A stretch of 64,000 nucleotides of DNA, taken from Denitromonas halophila (GTDB lineage: Bacteria > Pseudomonadota > Gammaproteobacteria > Burkholderiales > Rhodocyclaceae). The stretch spans positions 1 to 64,000 of the forward strand of contig NZ_VMNK01000016.1 in the NCBI RefSeq assembly GCF_007625155.1, written 5' to 3'. The first letter of the stretch is position 1. Each line of letters opens with the position of its first letter. This document shows positions 53,345 through 62,503 of the stretch, piece after piece. A program made the position numbers and the translations under genes. The notes below the pieces were generated by a model. That model had not been told where the DNA came from. It saw nothing but the letters and a program-made list of their open reading frames with translations, and did not search any database.

Positions 53345-54200
53345 ACTGGCCGCCTTTTTTGCGCGCCTCGAAAAAACCCTGGACCGGCTCGACGCCTGGC
53401 TGCCCGCCCCGCCGGCGGCACCGGACTGGGACAGCGCGATCGCGTTCCGCTGGCTGCGCCGCGGCGCACAAGCACGGCTGGAGGCGATCCCCCATCCGCA
53501 CCTGATCCGTGTCGAAGACCTGCAGGACGTGGCCGACCAGATCGCGCGCCTCGACGCCAACACCCGCCAGTTCGTCAAAGGGCGCCGAGCCAACAATGCG
53601 CTGCTCACGGGGGCGCGCGGCACCGGCAAGTCCTCGCTGGTCAAAGCCATGCTGGCGCGCTACGCCGACAAGGGCCTGCGCCTGATCGAGGTCGACAAGC
53701 AGGATCTGATGGACCTGCCCGAGATCGTCGAACTGGTGCGCACCCGGCCCGAGCGCTTCGTGCTGTTCTGCGACGATCTGTCCTTCGAAGACGCCGAGCC
53801 GGCCTACAAGGCACTCAAGAGCGTACTCGACGGCTCGCTCGCCGCGGTGCCCGACAACATCATCATCTACGCCACCTCCAACCGTCGCCACCTGATGCCT
53901 GAGTACCACGCCGAAAATCGCGAAGCACACAACATCGACGGCGAGATCCACCCCGGCGAAGCGGTCGAAGAGAAAATCTCGCTGTCCGAGCGTTTCGGAC
54001 TGTGGTTGTCTTTCTACCCTTTTAATCAGGACGCCTACCTCGATATCGTGTGCCACTGGCTGAGCGAATTCGGCGTGACCAAGGCCAAGATCGACAAAGC
54101 CCGCACCGAGGCCCTGCAGTGGGCGCTGATGCGCGGCTCGCGCAGTGGTCGGGTGGCCTGGCAGTTTGCCCGCGACTACGCCGGCCGGCACGCCACGTGA
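53325..54200 (+). CDS. DUF815-type ATP-binding protein
   Basis: 291 residues from ATG 53325. Walker A LLTGARGTGKSSLVKAMLA (about residues 97-107), Walker B RFVLFCDDLSFE, sensor region IIIYATSNRRHLMPEY, and the basic REAHNIDGEIHPGEAVEEK segment are typical of the DUF815 AAA-type family. Role unknown. Often found beside DNA-repair or Nudix genes; here it precedes the Nudix-ThiE gene by seven bases. Confidence 0.85.
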   Translation: MTPTSPELAAFFARLEKTLDRLDAWLPAPPAAPDWDSAIAFRWLRRGAQARLEAIPHPHLIRVEDLQDVADQIARLDANTRQFVKGRRANNALLTGARGTGKSSLVKAMLARYADKGLRLIEVDKQDLMDLPEIVELVRTRPERFVLFCDDLSFEDAEPAYKALKSVLDGSLAAVPDNIIIYATSNRRHLMPEYHAENREAHNIDGEIHPGEAVEEKISLSERFGLWLSFYPFNQDAYLDIVCHWLSEFGVTKAKIDKARTEALQWALMRGSRSGRVAWQFARDYAGRHAT

Positions 54201-54207
54201 GACTCGC

Positions 54208-55161
54208 ATGACCGACACCGCCTCGCCCAAAAAACGCGTCGACGTCGCCGCCGCCGTCATCACCCAGCCCAATGGCAGCGTGCTGCTCGGTCAGCGCGCG
54301 CCAGGCACCTTCTACCCCGGCTACTGGGAGTTTCCCGGCGGCAAGGTCGAGCCCGGCGAAGACCCGCGCGCCGCGCTGATCCGCGAGCTCGACGAAGAAC
54401 TCGGCATCACCGTCGACACCTGCTGGCCCTGGCTGATACGCGAGCACGACTACGAACACGCCAACGTTCGCCTGCACTTCTTTGAAGTACCCGAGTGGAC
54501 TGGCGACATCAACGACCATGTTCACGCCGCGCTCGCCTGGGAGCACCCCGAGCGCTTCAGCGTCGCGCCCATGCTGCCAGCCAACGGCCCCATCCTCAAG
54601 GCGCTGCGCCTGCCACACGAGATGGGCATCACCGATGCCGCCCACATGGGCGTCGACGCCCAGCTCGAGGCGCTCGACCGCGCCCTGGCACGTGGCCTCA
54701 AGCTGGTACAGATCCGCGACTCCTCCCTCGATACCCGCCCGCGCGAACGCCTCGCCCACAGCATCGTCCAGCGCTGTCACGCCGCCGGCGCACTGGCCCT
54801 GGTCAACGGCGACGCCGACCTCGCCCGACGCACCGACGCCCACGGTCTGCACCTGCCCGCCCGCCAGCTCATGGCCTGCGGCACTCGCCCCGATTTCGAG
54901 TGGGTCGGCGCCTCCTGTCACACCCGCGCGGAGCTCGAACACTGCGCCAAACTTGGCCTCGACTACGCCGTGCTCGGCCATGTCAACGCCACCCCCAGCC
55001 ACCCCAGCAGCCCCTCGCTCGGCTGGGCCGGCTTCACCCCCCTCACCCAATGGCTACCCATGCCGGTATTCGCCATCGGCGGGGTCAGCCTTGAGCACAT
55101 GAGCGCGGCGCGTGCAGCCGGTGCGCATGGTGTGGCGGGGATTCGCGGGAGTTGGGCCTGA
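54208..55161 (+). CDS. Nudix hydrolase fused to thiamine-phosphate-synthase-like domain
   Basis: 317 residues from ATG 54208. The N-terminal half is MutT-like, with a full Nudix box: GGKVEPGEDPRAALIRELDE followed by ELGI. The C-terminal half (about residues 140-317) resembles ThiE/TenI: GLKLVQIRDSSLDTRPRERL, LVNGDADLARRTDAHGLHLP, WVGASCHTRAELEHCAKLGL, and VFAIGGVSLEHMSAARAAGA. The fusion is known in proteobacteria; the Nudix part likely removes oxidised nucleotides and the ThiE-like part is of unknown use. It follows the ATPase closely. Confidence 0.88.
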   Translation: MTDTASPKKRVDVAAAVITQPNGSVLLGQRAPGTFYPGYWEFPGGKVEPGEDPRAALIRELDEELGITVDTCWPWLIREHDYEHANVRLHFFEVPEWTGDINDHVHAALAWEHPERFSVAPMLPANGPILKALRLPHEMGITDAAHMGVDAQLEALDRALARGLKLVQIRDSSLDTRPRERLAHSIVQRCHAAGALALVNGDADLARRTDAHGLHLPARQLMACGTRPDFEWVGASCHTRAELEHCAKLGLDYAVLGHVNATPSHPSSPSLGWAGFTPLTQWLPMPVFAIGGVSLEHMSAARAAGAHGVAGIRGSWA

Positions 55162-55423
55162 GCGGCAGACTCGCCTGAGCTTCAACAGATTCGCGCCCTC
55201 GCTCGGCCGAGCGCGCCACCCGGCTTGACCGCCAACACCAGCGACTGCCCGGCCATACCCGCCAGCGGCCAAGATAAACCGGCACCTGCTGCCATTCGCA
55301 TCTATGGTGGTTACATAGCGTCGGCATTCACGCTGTTCGCCTTGCGCGCATGGCGCACCGCCCGGCCCCACACGGCACACCGGGTGACGAGCACGCGCTG
55401 GCCGACATTGGAGGGCACGCAGC

Positions 55424-55717
55424 ATGGCGACCTATATCGCACTATGCACTTTCACCGATCAAGGGATCCGCGCCATCAAGAACTCGGCGGAACGGGCCGA
55501 CGCCGTCAAGGAGTTGGCCGCGAAGTTTGGCGCGACGATGACACAGCTGTACTGGACGATGGGTCAGTACGACCTGATCGCCACCATCGACGCACCAGAC
55601 GATGAGTCGGCCACGGCATTTGCCCTGGCCACGGCCTCGGGCGGCAATGTGCGCGTACAAACCCTGCGCGCGTTCTCGCGCACCGAACTGGCGGGCATTA
55701 CCCGCCGGCTCGACTGA
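55424..55717 (+). CDS. GYD-domain protein
   Basis: 97 residues. ATYIALCTFTDQGIRAIKNS, then YWTMGQYDLIATIDAPDDES and the C-terminal VQTLRAFSRTEL match the GYD domain (here GQYDLIA), a small ferredoxin-like fold of unknown role. It stands alone, with a 262-bp gap before it in which I see nothing else. Confidence 0.82.
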   Translation: MATYIALCTFTDQGIRAIKNSAERADAVKELAAKFGATMTQLYWTMGQYDLIATIDAPDDESATAFALATASGGNVRVQTLRAFSRTELAGITRRLD

Positions 55718-55765
55718 CACGCTGATCCCAGGCTTGAGCGGGCGCCGTCCCCCCGCTCAGCAGTG

Positions 55766-56014
55766 TCAGCTATCCCAGGCGCCTTGCCGCAGACGCGCAT
55801 TCAGCGTGTCGACAACCTCGGCCCAATCGGCGTCTTCGGCGATCTCCTCACGTAGAAAAGCCGCCTGGGACGGATTCCAGAACGGCGCCGCCGCAAGTGG
55901 GATATGCCCGGCCAGTGGGGCGTGACACGCCACAAAGGTGTCGATACTGGCAGCGTCGTTGGGTAAGCCAAGCTGGGCAAACAAGGCGGACAGAGGATGG
56001 ACTGGGGTTTCCAT
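55766..56014 (-). CDS. DUF2789 family protein
   Basis: 82 residues from ATG 56014, preceded by AAAGGAGACCTTCTC. METPVHPLSALFAQLGLPND, then IDTFVACHAPLAGHIPLAAA and PFWNPSQAAFLREEI fit DUF2789. Cytoplasmic, function unknown. Confidence 0.8.
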   Translation of the reverse strand: METPVHPLSALFAQLGLPNDAASIDTFVACHAPLAGHIPLAAAPFWNPSQAAFLREEIAEDADWAEVVDTLNARLRQGAWDS

Positions 56015-56150
56015 GAGAAGGTCTCCTTTCGACATGACACAGTGCCACACCCACATAAGTATGCGCCGACACGGCGCTCGAACATACCATCGGCGCCCCC
56101 CAACTGGTCACCCCACGCTTTTTCTTAAAGCGTCCATCGCGCGTTGATGG

Positions 56151-56184
56151 CCAAAAAAAACCGCCTCGAAGGCGGTTTTTTTGA
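56151..56184 (-). terminator. Intrinsic terminator after the PEP-CTERM gene
   Basis: AAAAAAAACCGCCT, CGA loop, AGGCGGTTTTTTT: works in both directions, nine bp beyond the PEP-CTERM stop. Confidence 0.87.
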
Positions 56185-56192
56185 CCGAGACA

Positions 56193-56819
56193 TTACGCCT
56201 TGCGCTTGCCTCGCACCAGGCCAAGGCCCAGCAGACCGATGCCAAGCAACCCCAAGCTCACGGGCTCGGGCACGCTTGTCGGTGGCATGTCGGCGGTATT
56301 GATTAACACGCGCTCAATCACAAAGCCGCTTTGCGCGCCTTGGTTGTGGTTGAAGGAAAAGCTGTTGAAAGGAGTACCAGAGAAGCTGATGGTGCCTTGC
56401 CCATCATTTGCCGTCGAAGTAATCGTCGTGCCATCAAAGGTTGTACCACCCTGATTGGTATAGCCAATCGACACGGGACCATTGCTGGTCACAAACCCAA
56501 AAAGCGTCTCCACCGGCAAAGAACCAACACTGCTCAGTGCATCAAACTCGATTTCAATGGAGTTGATCATTGTCGAGAAGCTGAGCACGTAGCTGCCGGA
56601 GGTATTGTTCCCACCAAGATACAGTCCAGCGAAGGTTCCGCTGGTGATAAACCCGATACTGCCGCCCGTATTGGTGGTCGTCAGCGTCGTGCCCCCCACG
56701 GTCACCGGATTGCCGGAGCCCAGATCGGCATCGGAAAAGCTGATCACTGCGGCCTGCGCGACGGCCGAACCGGTCAAGGCCAGCATGGCGACCAGCGCTT
56801 TTGTTTTGAATGTTGTCAT
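56193..56819 (-). CDS. PEP-CTERM sorting-domain exported protein
   Basis: 208 residues. Signal peptide ends near SAVAQA-AV. The body is beta-rich, with many Thr/Ser/Gly/Asn residues. The C-terminus has the sorting signal VPEPVSLGLLGIGLLGLGLV followed by RGKRKA. It would be processed by an exosortase encoded elsewhere. Lower GC than the neighbours. Function unknown, probably surface or exopolysaccharide-associated. Confidence 0.88.
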   Translation of the reverse strand: MTTFKTKALVAMLALTGSAVAQAAVISFSDADLGSGNPVTVGGTTLTTTNTGGSIGFITSGTFAGLYLGGNNTSGSYVLSFSTMINSIEIEFDALSSVGSLPVETLFGFVTSNGPVSIGYTNQGGTTFDGTTITSTANDGQGTISFSGTPFNSFSFNHNQGAQSGFVIERVLINTADMPPTSVPEPVSLGLLGIGLLGLGLVRGKRKA

Positions 56820-57019
56820 TTACGATTGCCCCGATATTGAGCGCTTAGCGAACCTAAGCATGGACGATCTCACGCAATATCTACGCCAACAGAACAATTT
56901 GATTTAACAACAATCACTTGCGCCAAATTTCAGGCGATTGCCAAGCGCAAAATGTTGCTGATTGTAAATTTATCCGACACTCATATGACACCATGGCGCC
57001 GCTTGAAACGGCGACCGCG

Positions 57020-57220
57020 TTACGCGTCGTCAAGATCTTCCGACATGCCATCCGGCGGCTTGGCGGCCGGAATGCGGTAGCTCTCGGAGGCCCAGGCGCC
57101 CATGTCGATCTGGCGGCAGCGCTCGGAGCAGAAGGGGCGGAATTTGTTGTCGGTGCGCCATTCGACAGGCTTGGCGCAGTGGGGGCATTTGACGATGCGG
57201 GGGGCGGTATCGCGGGTCAT
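57020..57220 (-). CDS. yacG: DNA gyrase inhibitor YacG
   Basis: 66 residues from ATG 57220. The zinc-binding cysteines are in [11 protein letters not shown] and [20 protein letters not shown]. The small protein binds GyrB in E. coli. It lies five bases after zapD, in the usual coaE-zapD-yacG order. Confidence 0.9.
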   Translation of the reverse strand: MTRDTAPRIVKCPHCAKPVEWRTDNKFRPFCSERCRQIDMGAWASESYRIPAAKPPDGMSEDLDDA

Positions 57221-57225
57221 CGGAC

Positions 57226-57981
57226 TCAGAGATTGCACAGCGTGAGTTCGAACTCGACGTCGTTCTCGCACTGGCGGGGTCGGCTGATGGTGTCGGGGCG
57301 CATGAAGCGCACGTTGAGCACGTATTTGTTGGCGCTGATTTCGGGCACGGCCTGGGCACCCAGCTGGACGCGGACACGCACCATCTGGATCGGGCGGCCG
57401 CCCATGGTCAGCTGGTAGTTGCCGCGACAGGCGGTCTGCATTTCGGGTCGGCCACTGGCGCGCAGCAGGCGTAGCACAATCGCCAGACCGTCGCGGATCG
57501 GCAGCATCGGGCGAATCCAGCCTTCGAGGTCGCGCCGGCGCGCTTCGACGTCGCGGTTTTGCCAGTGGTAATACGCGGGCAGGTCGAACTGACAGGCGCC
57601 ACCGGGGATCGCAGCGCGGCTGCGGATGCCCATGAGCCAGTCGTTTTCGCGCAGGTAGTGGCCGATCTTGCCAGACACCGACAACAGGCCGGCCGTGGCC
57701 TGCTCGATTTCGTACAGGGCGCCGCTGAGCGCTTCTTCGGAAATATCGGGGTTGTCGCGGAAGGCGAGCAGCGACTGGCGCTGGCGCTCGAGTTCCTGCA
57801 GCAGATCCACCTTGAACTCGGAGCGGCTGGCCACTTCGAGCATTTCGAAGATGGCCGTCAACGTGACGTGATGGTCAATAGGCGATTCACCGCGCAGTGT
57901 GTGCGCGATACGGGCAAACAGATCTTCCAGCCGGAGCAGGGTGCGGATGCGCTCGTTGAGTGGGTATTCGAAAGTAATCAC
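57226..57981 (-). CDS. zapD: Cell-division protein ZapD
   Basis: 251 residues from GTG 57981 ([20 protein letters not shown]), close to E. coli ZapD length; the longer in-frame start is not supported. The helical N-terminal half and beta-rich C-terminal half ([20 protein letters not shown]) are typical. It crosslinks FtsZ filaments. It lies between coaE and yacG. Confidence 0.9.
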   Translation of the reverse strand: MITFEYPLNERIRTLLRLEDLFARIAHTLRGESPIDHHVTLTAIFEMLEVASRSEFKVDLLQELERQRQSLLAFRDNPDISEEALSGALYEIEQATAGLLSVSGKIGHYLRENDWLMGIRSRAAIPGGACQFDLPAYYHWQNRDVEARRRDLEGWIRPMLPIRDGLAIVLRLLRASGRPEMQTACRGNYQLTMGGRPIQMVRVRVQLGAQAVPEISANKYVLNVRFMRPDTISRPRQCENDVEFELTLCNL

Positions 57982-58051
57982 CGCATGCGCCTGATGGGTT
58001 TGCCAACCTCCTGATAATCCGCGCGATGATAGCACAGGGCCTGCGCCGGCC

Positions 58052-58663
58052 TCAGGCGCTGGCGAGGCGGAGGTACTGCAAATGCAAGGCGTCGACCTGT
58101 TGATGGAGATGGTCGAGATCGCCGCTATTGTCGATCACGTCATCGGCGGCAGCGAGCCGATCGGCCCGCGGCAGCTGCGCCGCCATGATGGCTTCGACTT
58201 GCGCGGCGGGCAGACCCGAACGGCGCATGACCCGCGCCACTTGCACCGCCGCCTCGCAATCGACCACGGCGATGCGCTGACAACGCTGGCGATAGGTGCC
58301 AGACTCGATCAGCAGCGGCACCACCAGCACCACATAGGGCGTCTCGGCCTCGACGCACTGACGGTCGGACTCCGTGCGGATCATGGGATGCAGGATTGCT
58401 TCGAGGCGCTGACGCTCGGCCGGGTGGGCAAACACCAGTGCGCGCATGGCGTCGCGGTCGAGCGCCCCATCGGCGGCGATCACCGCATCGCCAAAGGCCG
58501 CGCGAATGGCTGGCAAAGCCGCACCGCCGGGCGCAGTGAGCTGACGGGCGATGAGGTCGGTATCCACGATGGCCGCACCGCGCTCGCCAAAACGATCCGA
58601 CGCCGCGCTTTTTCCACTGCCGATGCCGCCGGTCAGGCCGACAATCCAGCGCGCAGTGCTCAC
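58052..58663 (-). CDS. coaE: Dephospho-CoA kinase
   Basis: 203 residues from GTG 58663, overlapping the SPOR gene stop by four bases (GTGA). P-loop IVGLTGGIGSGKSAASDRFG, IVDTDLIARQLTAPGGAALP, the lid region HPMIRTESDRQC and VVLVVPLLIESGTY identify CoaE. It phosphorylates dephospho-CoA, the last step of CoA synthesis. The usual neighbour pilD is absent; a SPOR protein lies upstream instead. Confidence 0.9.
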   Translation of the reverse strand: MSTARWIVGLTGGIGSGKSAASDRFGERGAAIVDTDLIARQLTAPGGAALPAIRAAFGDAVIAADGALDRDAMRALVFAHPAERQRLEAILHPMIRTESDRQCVEAETPYVVLVVPLLIESGTYRQRCQRIAVVDCEAAVQVARVMRRSGLPAAQVEAIMAAQLPRADRLAAADDVIDNSGDLDHLHQQVDALHLQYLRLASA

Positions 58664-59409
58664 AGCGCGCAATCCTCGCGGGTGGCACCAGCATAGGCTC
58701 CGGCCCATTCCGCCGCGCGCTCGATCAGCGCTTCGGCCGGCCCGCGGATTTCGATGCGGTGGGTGGTGTCGCCCCGCTCTTCGATCGCCACGCCACGCAC
58801 ACCCTTGGCCTGAATGCGACGTACCTGTTCTTTGGCCGACGCCTCCGACTTGAACAAGCCCAGCGAGATGGTTAGCGGCCGGGATCCGTTCTCGCCCACC
58901 ACAAACAAATCGTTCCAGCCCTTGGCGCGGATCTCGCTGGCGCGGCGCTCGGCCGCGTCTTTGGTGGGATGCGCGGGGATATGCACCCACCAGGAGGTGA
59001 CATCGGTGGTGGTCTGGTCGCGCGCGGTGAAGTCCGGCTCGCGCAGCGCCTGCCGCGTGAGCCGATCCGCCGCTTCGTCGTCCAGACCGCCAAAGGCCAC
59101 GCAGGCTTTCGGTACGCTGACCACCGGCGGTGGCGCTTCGACGACGGGCGCCGGTGGCGGTACAGGCGCGGGCGGCGGCACGACGACCGGCGCAGGTGCG
59201 GGCGCAGGCGCCGCAGCCGCACGCGCCTCGGCCTGCAAGGCCGCAACCGCGGCGTCATCAAGCACCTGGATCTGCTCGGGCTTGAGCTGATTGGTCACTC
59301 GCTCAGGCTCGCTGCGCGTGCCGTCCTGACCAAACCAGCCCTGCCAGGCCGCCAGCGCAATGGCATTGACCAGCACCAGCAAGATGATCAGAAAACGCAG
59401 GATCGGCAC
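58660..59409 (-). CDS. SPOR-domain membrane protein
   Basis: 249 residues from GTG 59409, preceded by GGAGCCAAGC. A single N-terminal membrane span (ILRFLIILLVLVNAIALAAW), a long Ala/Pro-rich periplasmic linker (about 75-110), a central domain with one cysteine, then a SPOR-like fold (TSWWVHIPAHPTKDAAERRA, then PLTISLGLFKSEASAKEQVR). SPOR domains bind denuded peptidoglycan at the division site. Confidence 0.82.
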   Translation of the reverse strand: MPILRFLIILLVLVNAIALAAWQGWFGQDGTRSEPERVTNQLKPEQIQVLDDAAVAALQAEARAAAAPAPAPAPVVVPPPAPVPPPAPVVEAPPPVVSVPKACVAFGGLDDEAADRLTRQALREPDFTARDQTTTDVTSWWVHIPAHPTKDAAERRASEIRAKGWNDLFVVGENGSRPLTISLGLFKSEASAKEQVRRIQAKGVRGVAIEERGDTTHRIEIRGPAEALIERAAEWAGAYAGATREDCAL

Positions 59410-59419
59410 GCTTGGCTCC

Positions 59420-60787
59420 TTAACCGACTTTGGGCAGATGCGCCAGCGACGCGGCCACCGCCTCGGCCGGGTACTCGTAGTTTTCGAGTTGGCCTGAGAA
59501 GTAGCGGTCGTAGGAGGCCATGTCAAAGTGACCATGGCCCGTCAGGTTGAACAGTATCACCTTGGGCTCGCCGGTCTGCTTGCACACCAGCGCTTCGTCG
59601 ATGGCCGCACGGATGCCGTGGCAGGATTCTGGCGCCGGGATGATGCCTTCGTGGCGGGCAAACAGCACGCCGGCTTCAAAGGTGGCCAGCTGCGGCACGG
59701 CCACGGCTTCGACCAGCTTCTCGTGATACAGCTGCGAGACCAGCGGCGAATCGCCGTGATAGCGCAGGCCACCGGCGTGGATGCCCGGCGGCATGAAGTC
59801 GTGGCCCAGCGTGTACATCTTCATCAGCGGCGTAAAACCCGAGGCGTCGCCGTAGTCGTAGGCGTAGGCGCCCTTGGTGAGGGTCGGGCAGGAGGCCGGC
59901 TCGACGGCCACGCAACGCAGTTTTTCGGCGCGCTTCTCGCCCGCGATCTGATCGCACAGGAAGGGGAAGGCGATGCCGCCAAAGCTGGAGCCGCCGCCGC
60001 AAGGGCCGATGACCACATCCGGGTAGAGGCCGATTTTTTCAAGCTGTTTCTTGGACTCCTGGCCAATCACGGTCTGATGCAGCAGCACATGGTTGAGCAC
60101 CGAGCCGAGGGTGTACTTGGTATCGGCACGGCCGGCGGCCTCTTCGACCGCTTCGGAAATCGCGATGCCGAGCGAGCCCTGGTTCTCGGGGTCTTTCTCC
60201 AGAATGGCGCGGCCAGTCTGGGTTTCGTTCGAGGGGCTGGAGAAAACCTCAGCGCCCCAGGTCTGCATCATCGAGCGGCGGAAGGGCTTCTGCTGGTAGC
60301 TCACGTTCACCATGAACACCCGCACATCGATGCCGAACATGCCGCCTGCGAAGGCGATGGACGAACCCCACTGACCGGCGCCGGTCTCGGTGGTCAGCCG
60401 CTTGATGCCGGCCTGCTTGTTGTAATAGGCCTGCGGCACGGCGGAGTTGGGTTTGTGTGAGCCGGCCGGCGAGACGCCTTCGTACTTGAAGAAGATCTTG
60501 GCCGGGGTGCCCAGCGCCTTTTCGAGACGCACCGCACGCACCAGCGGCGTCGGACGCCAGATTTTATAGATCTCGCGAACTTCATCGGGGATCTCGATCC
60601 AGCGCTGCGAGCTCATCTCCTGCTCGATGATCGGATCCGGAAAGATCGCGCTCATCTGCTCGGGCGTGGCGGGCGAGCCGTCTGGCCCCAGCGGCGGCAG
60701 CGGCGCATTGGGCATGTCGGCCGCGATGTTGTACCAATGGGTCGGGATGTCCTCTTCGGTCATCAGAATGCGTGTCGGCTCGCTCAT
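59420..60787 (-). CDS. TrpB-like PLP-dependent enzyme (TrpB2)
   Basis: 455 residues from ATG 60787. [20 protein letters not shown] and [20 protein letters not shown] (PLP lysine in SHKPNS) with [16 protein letters not shown], and the phosphate-binding [20 protein letters not shown], identify the TrpB2 class. Members condense indole with serine; without a TrpA gene beside it, indole salvage is the usual proposal. It is flanked by a SPOR gene and coaX. Confidence 0.9.
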   Translation of the reverse strand: MSEPTRILMTEEDIPTHWYNIAADMPNAPLPPLGPDGSPATPEQMSAIFPDPIIEQEMSSQRWIEIPDEVREIYKIWRPTPLVRAVRLEKALGTPAKIFFKYEGVSPAGSHKPNSAVPQAYYNKQAGIKRLTTETGAGQWGSSIAFAGGMFGIDVRVFMVNVSYQQKPFRRSMMQTWGAEVFSSPSNETQTGRAILEKDPENQGSLGIAISEAVEEAAGRADTKYTLGSVLNHVLLHQTVIGQESKKQLEKIGLYPDVVIGPCGGGSSFGGIAFPFLCDQIAGEKRAEKLRCVAVEPASCPTLTKGAYAYDYGDASGFTPLMKMYTLGHDFMPPGIHAGGLRYHGDSPLVSQLYHEKLVEAVAVPQLATFEAGVLFARHEGIIPAPESCHGIRAAIDEALVCKQTGEPKVILFNLTGHGHFDMASYDRYFSGQLENYEYPAEAVAASLAHLPKVG

Positions 60788-60874
60788 CGGCGGTTCTCCA
60801 TTATGTTTTTGTATTGGCGCCGGGCTGGCCCGACGTTGTCCGTATCCGGCGGGCATCTTAGCCCGTCTGGCGTT

Positions 60875-61603
60875 TCATCGAAAGCATCCGTGACGCTGTG
60901 CCACCGCCACGCCATCGAGCACGAGGTTGTCGATGATCCGCAGCGGCACACCCAGCAGCGGCGCAATCTGCGCCGCCGCCCCGCCATTGAGCAGGCAGCT
61001 CGCCCCAGGCAGGTCAGCCACGTGACGATACATCCGCTCGATGGCGCCGGCCTGGGCATGCAGGCACCCCATGGTGATCGCGTCGGCCGTGCAGGTGGGC
61101 AGATCAATCACCCGGCCGTCGGCCAGCGGCAGCTGCGCGGTGTTGCCAGCCAGCGCGCGACGCATGAGGTCGACGCCGGGGGCAATCAGCCCGCCGCGAA
61201 ACACCCCCTCGGCGTCAAGCACGTCAATCGTGGTGGCGGTGCCGGCGGTAACCACCAAGCACGGCGCCGCGCCATGGTCTTGCGCGCCGATCAGCGCGGC
61301 CCAGCGGTCGGCGCCCAGTTGGGCGGGGTTCACATAGCTGTTGCGCACGCCGCAGGCCTCGCGTGTGGGCGTCAGCCACTGGGGGGCATGGCCCCACGGT
61401 GCGAGCGATTCGGCCACCCGGTGACGCAAGGCAGGCGACACCACCGAGGCGCCAAACACACCGTCGATCTGGCCTGGCGGCGGCAGCACGACGTCAAAAA
61501 CCCAGGCCTCGTCATGCGCAAAAGCGCCCTGCGCCAGCCATTGATCGGCCTCGCGCAAGCCCCATTTGAGGCGGGTGTTGCCCACGTCCAGCAGCAGGAT
61601 CAT
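60875..61603 (-). CDS. coaX: Type III pantothenate kinase
   Basis: 242 residues. LLLDVGNTRLKWGLREADQW (ATPase phosphate-1 motif), LGADRWAALIGAQ, LVVTAGTATTIDVLDAEGVF and GGLIAPGVDLMRRALAGNTA are CoaX hallmarks. It starts CoA synthesis in place of CoaA. It overlaps birA by four bases, the common birA-coaX pair. Confidence 0.93.
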   Translation of the reverse strand: MILLLDVGNTRLKWGLREADQWLAQGAFAHDEAWVFDVVLPPPGQIDGVFGASVVSPALRHRVAESLAPWGHAPQWLTPTREACGVRNSYVNPAQLGADRWAALIGAQDHGAAPCLVVTAGTATTIDVLDAEGVFRGGLIAPGVDLMRRALAGNTAQLPLADGRVIDLPTCTADAITMGCLHAQAGAIERMYRHVADLPGASCLLNGGAAAQIAPLLGVPLRIIDNLVLDGVAVAQRHGCFR

Positions 61604-62421
61604 CCGGCGGCTCGCAAGCTCACGTCGCCGGCCAGCACGCGGCGCAGGCCGGTGTCTGTCTGCAGGCGCAAGGCGCCGTCGACATCGACGCCGAGGCAGA
61701 TACCTTCAAGGCTGTCGGTTTCACCGATCAGCCGCACCGGCAGGTCGGCATAGGCGTTGCGCTGATTCCACGCGCCCTGAAAGGCCGCGAAACCGCTGTT
61801 GGCATAGGTATCGAACAGACTGCGCTGCACGCGCAACAAGTCAGCCAGCAGCGCTTCGCGACTGGGCAGCTCATCAATCACCTGATCGAGCGCGGTGACA
61901 TCGCTGCGCCCGGGGATGCTCGCCTCGCCCGGCAAGGACAGGTTCAGCCCGATGCCGACCACCGCCGCGACCTGCCGCGCCGAGGCCAGCTCGACCAGAA
62001 TGCCGCCGAGCTTTCGCCCGTGCACCTGAATATCGTTAGGCCATTTGAGTTCGACACCGGCCACGCCAGCGTTTTCCAGCACCGTGGCCACGGCGATTCC
62101 GGCCACCAGCGAGAGCCCGGCCGGCACCGGCGCGCCCACGGGGAAGCGCCACATCGCCGAGAAGGTCAGGCTCGCGCCCGACCAGGCCTGCCACTGCCGG
62201 CCCCGGCGACCACGGCCGGCGGTCTGCAGTTCGCAGGCGACCACCGGCACCCGGCCGTCGTCGGCGGGCGCACGCTGGATCAGCACGGAATTGGTGGAGT
62301 CGCACTCGGCGCGCAGATCGAGCGCAAAGGCGTCAGCGTCTGGCCCCAGGTGGGTACGCAGCGTATCAATATCGAGCGGTGAAGGCGCAGTAGCGGGCAC
62401 GGGTCGGGAGGCAGCAGTCAT
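61600..62421 (-). CDS. birA: Biotin-[acetyl-CoA-carboxylase] ligase
   Basis: 273 residues. ECDSTNSVLIQRAPADDGRV, ELQTAGRGRRGRQWQAWSGA (biotinyl-AMP loop GRGRRGRQW), ELKWPNDIQVHGRKLGGILV and VGIGLNLSLP identify the catalytic domain. No N-terminal winged helix is present, so it lacks the repressor function of E. coli BirA. Confidence 0.93.
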   Translation of the reverse strand: MTAASRPVPATAPSPLDIDTLRTHLGPDADAFALDLRAECDSTNSVLIQRAPADDGRVPVVACELQTAGRGRRGRQWQAWSGASLTFSAMWRFPVGAPVPAGLSLVAGIAVATVLENAGVAGVELKWPNDIQVHGRKLGGILVELASARQVAAVVGIGLNLSLPGEASIPGRSDVTALDQVIDELPSREALLADLLRVQRSLFDTYANSGFAAFQGAWNQRNAYADLPVRLIGETDSLEGICLGVDVDGALRLQTDTGLRRVLAGDVSLRAAG

Positions 62422-62503
62422 AAAACTGCATTATGTCCCAATCGTCGGCCGCCGACAGTCCACCGGCCACGGCCGGCGGTGGGTGCGGCATGAATGGTCC
62501 GAC

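Noticed and set aside
51883..53475. Longer version of MltA starting near 53475
   Set aside because: The added 109 residues are arginine-rich without a signal peptide, while ATG 53148 starts a proper lipoprotein signal; the extension is also antisense to the ATPase gene.
58052..58990. Longer version of CoaE with about 109 extra N-terminal residues
   Set aside because: The extension is antisense-like and overlaps the SPOR gene; the GTG at 58663 gives the correct P-loop position and a coupled overlap.
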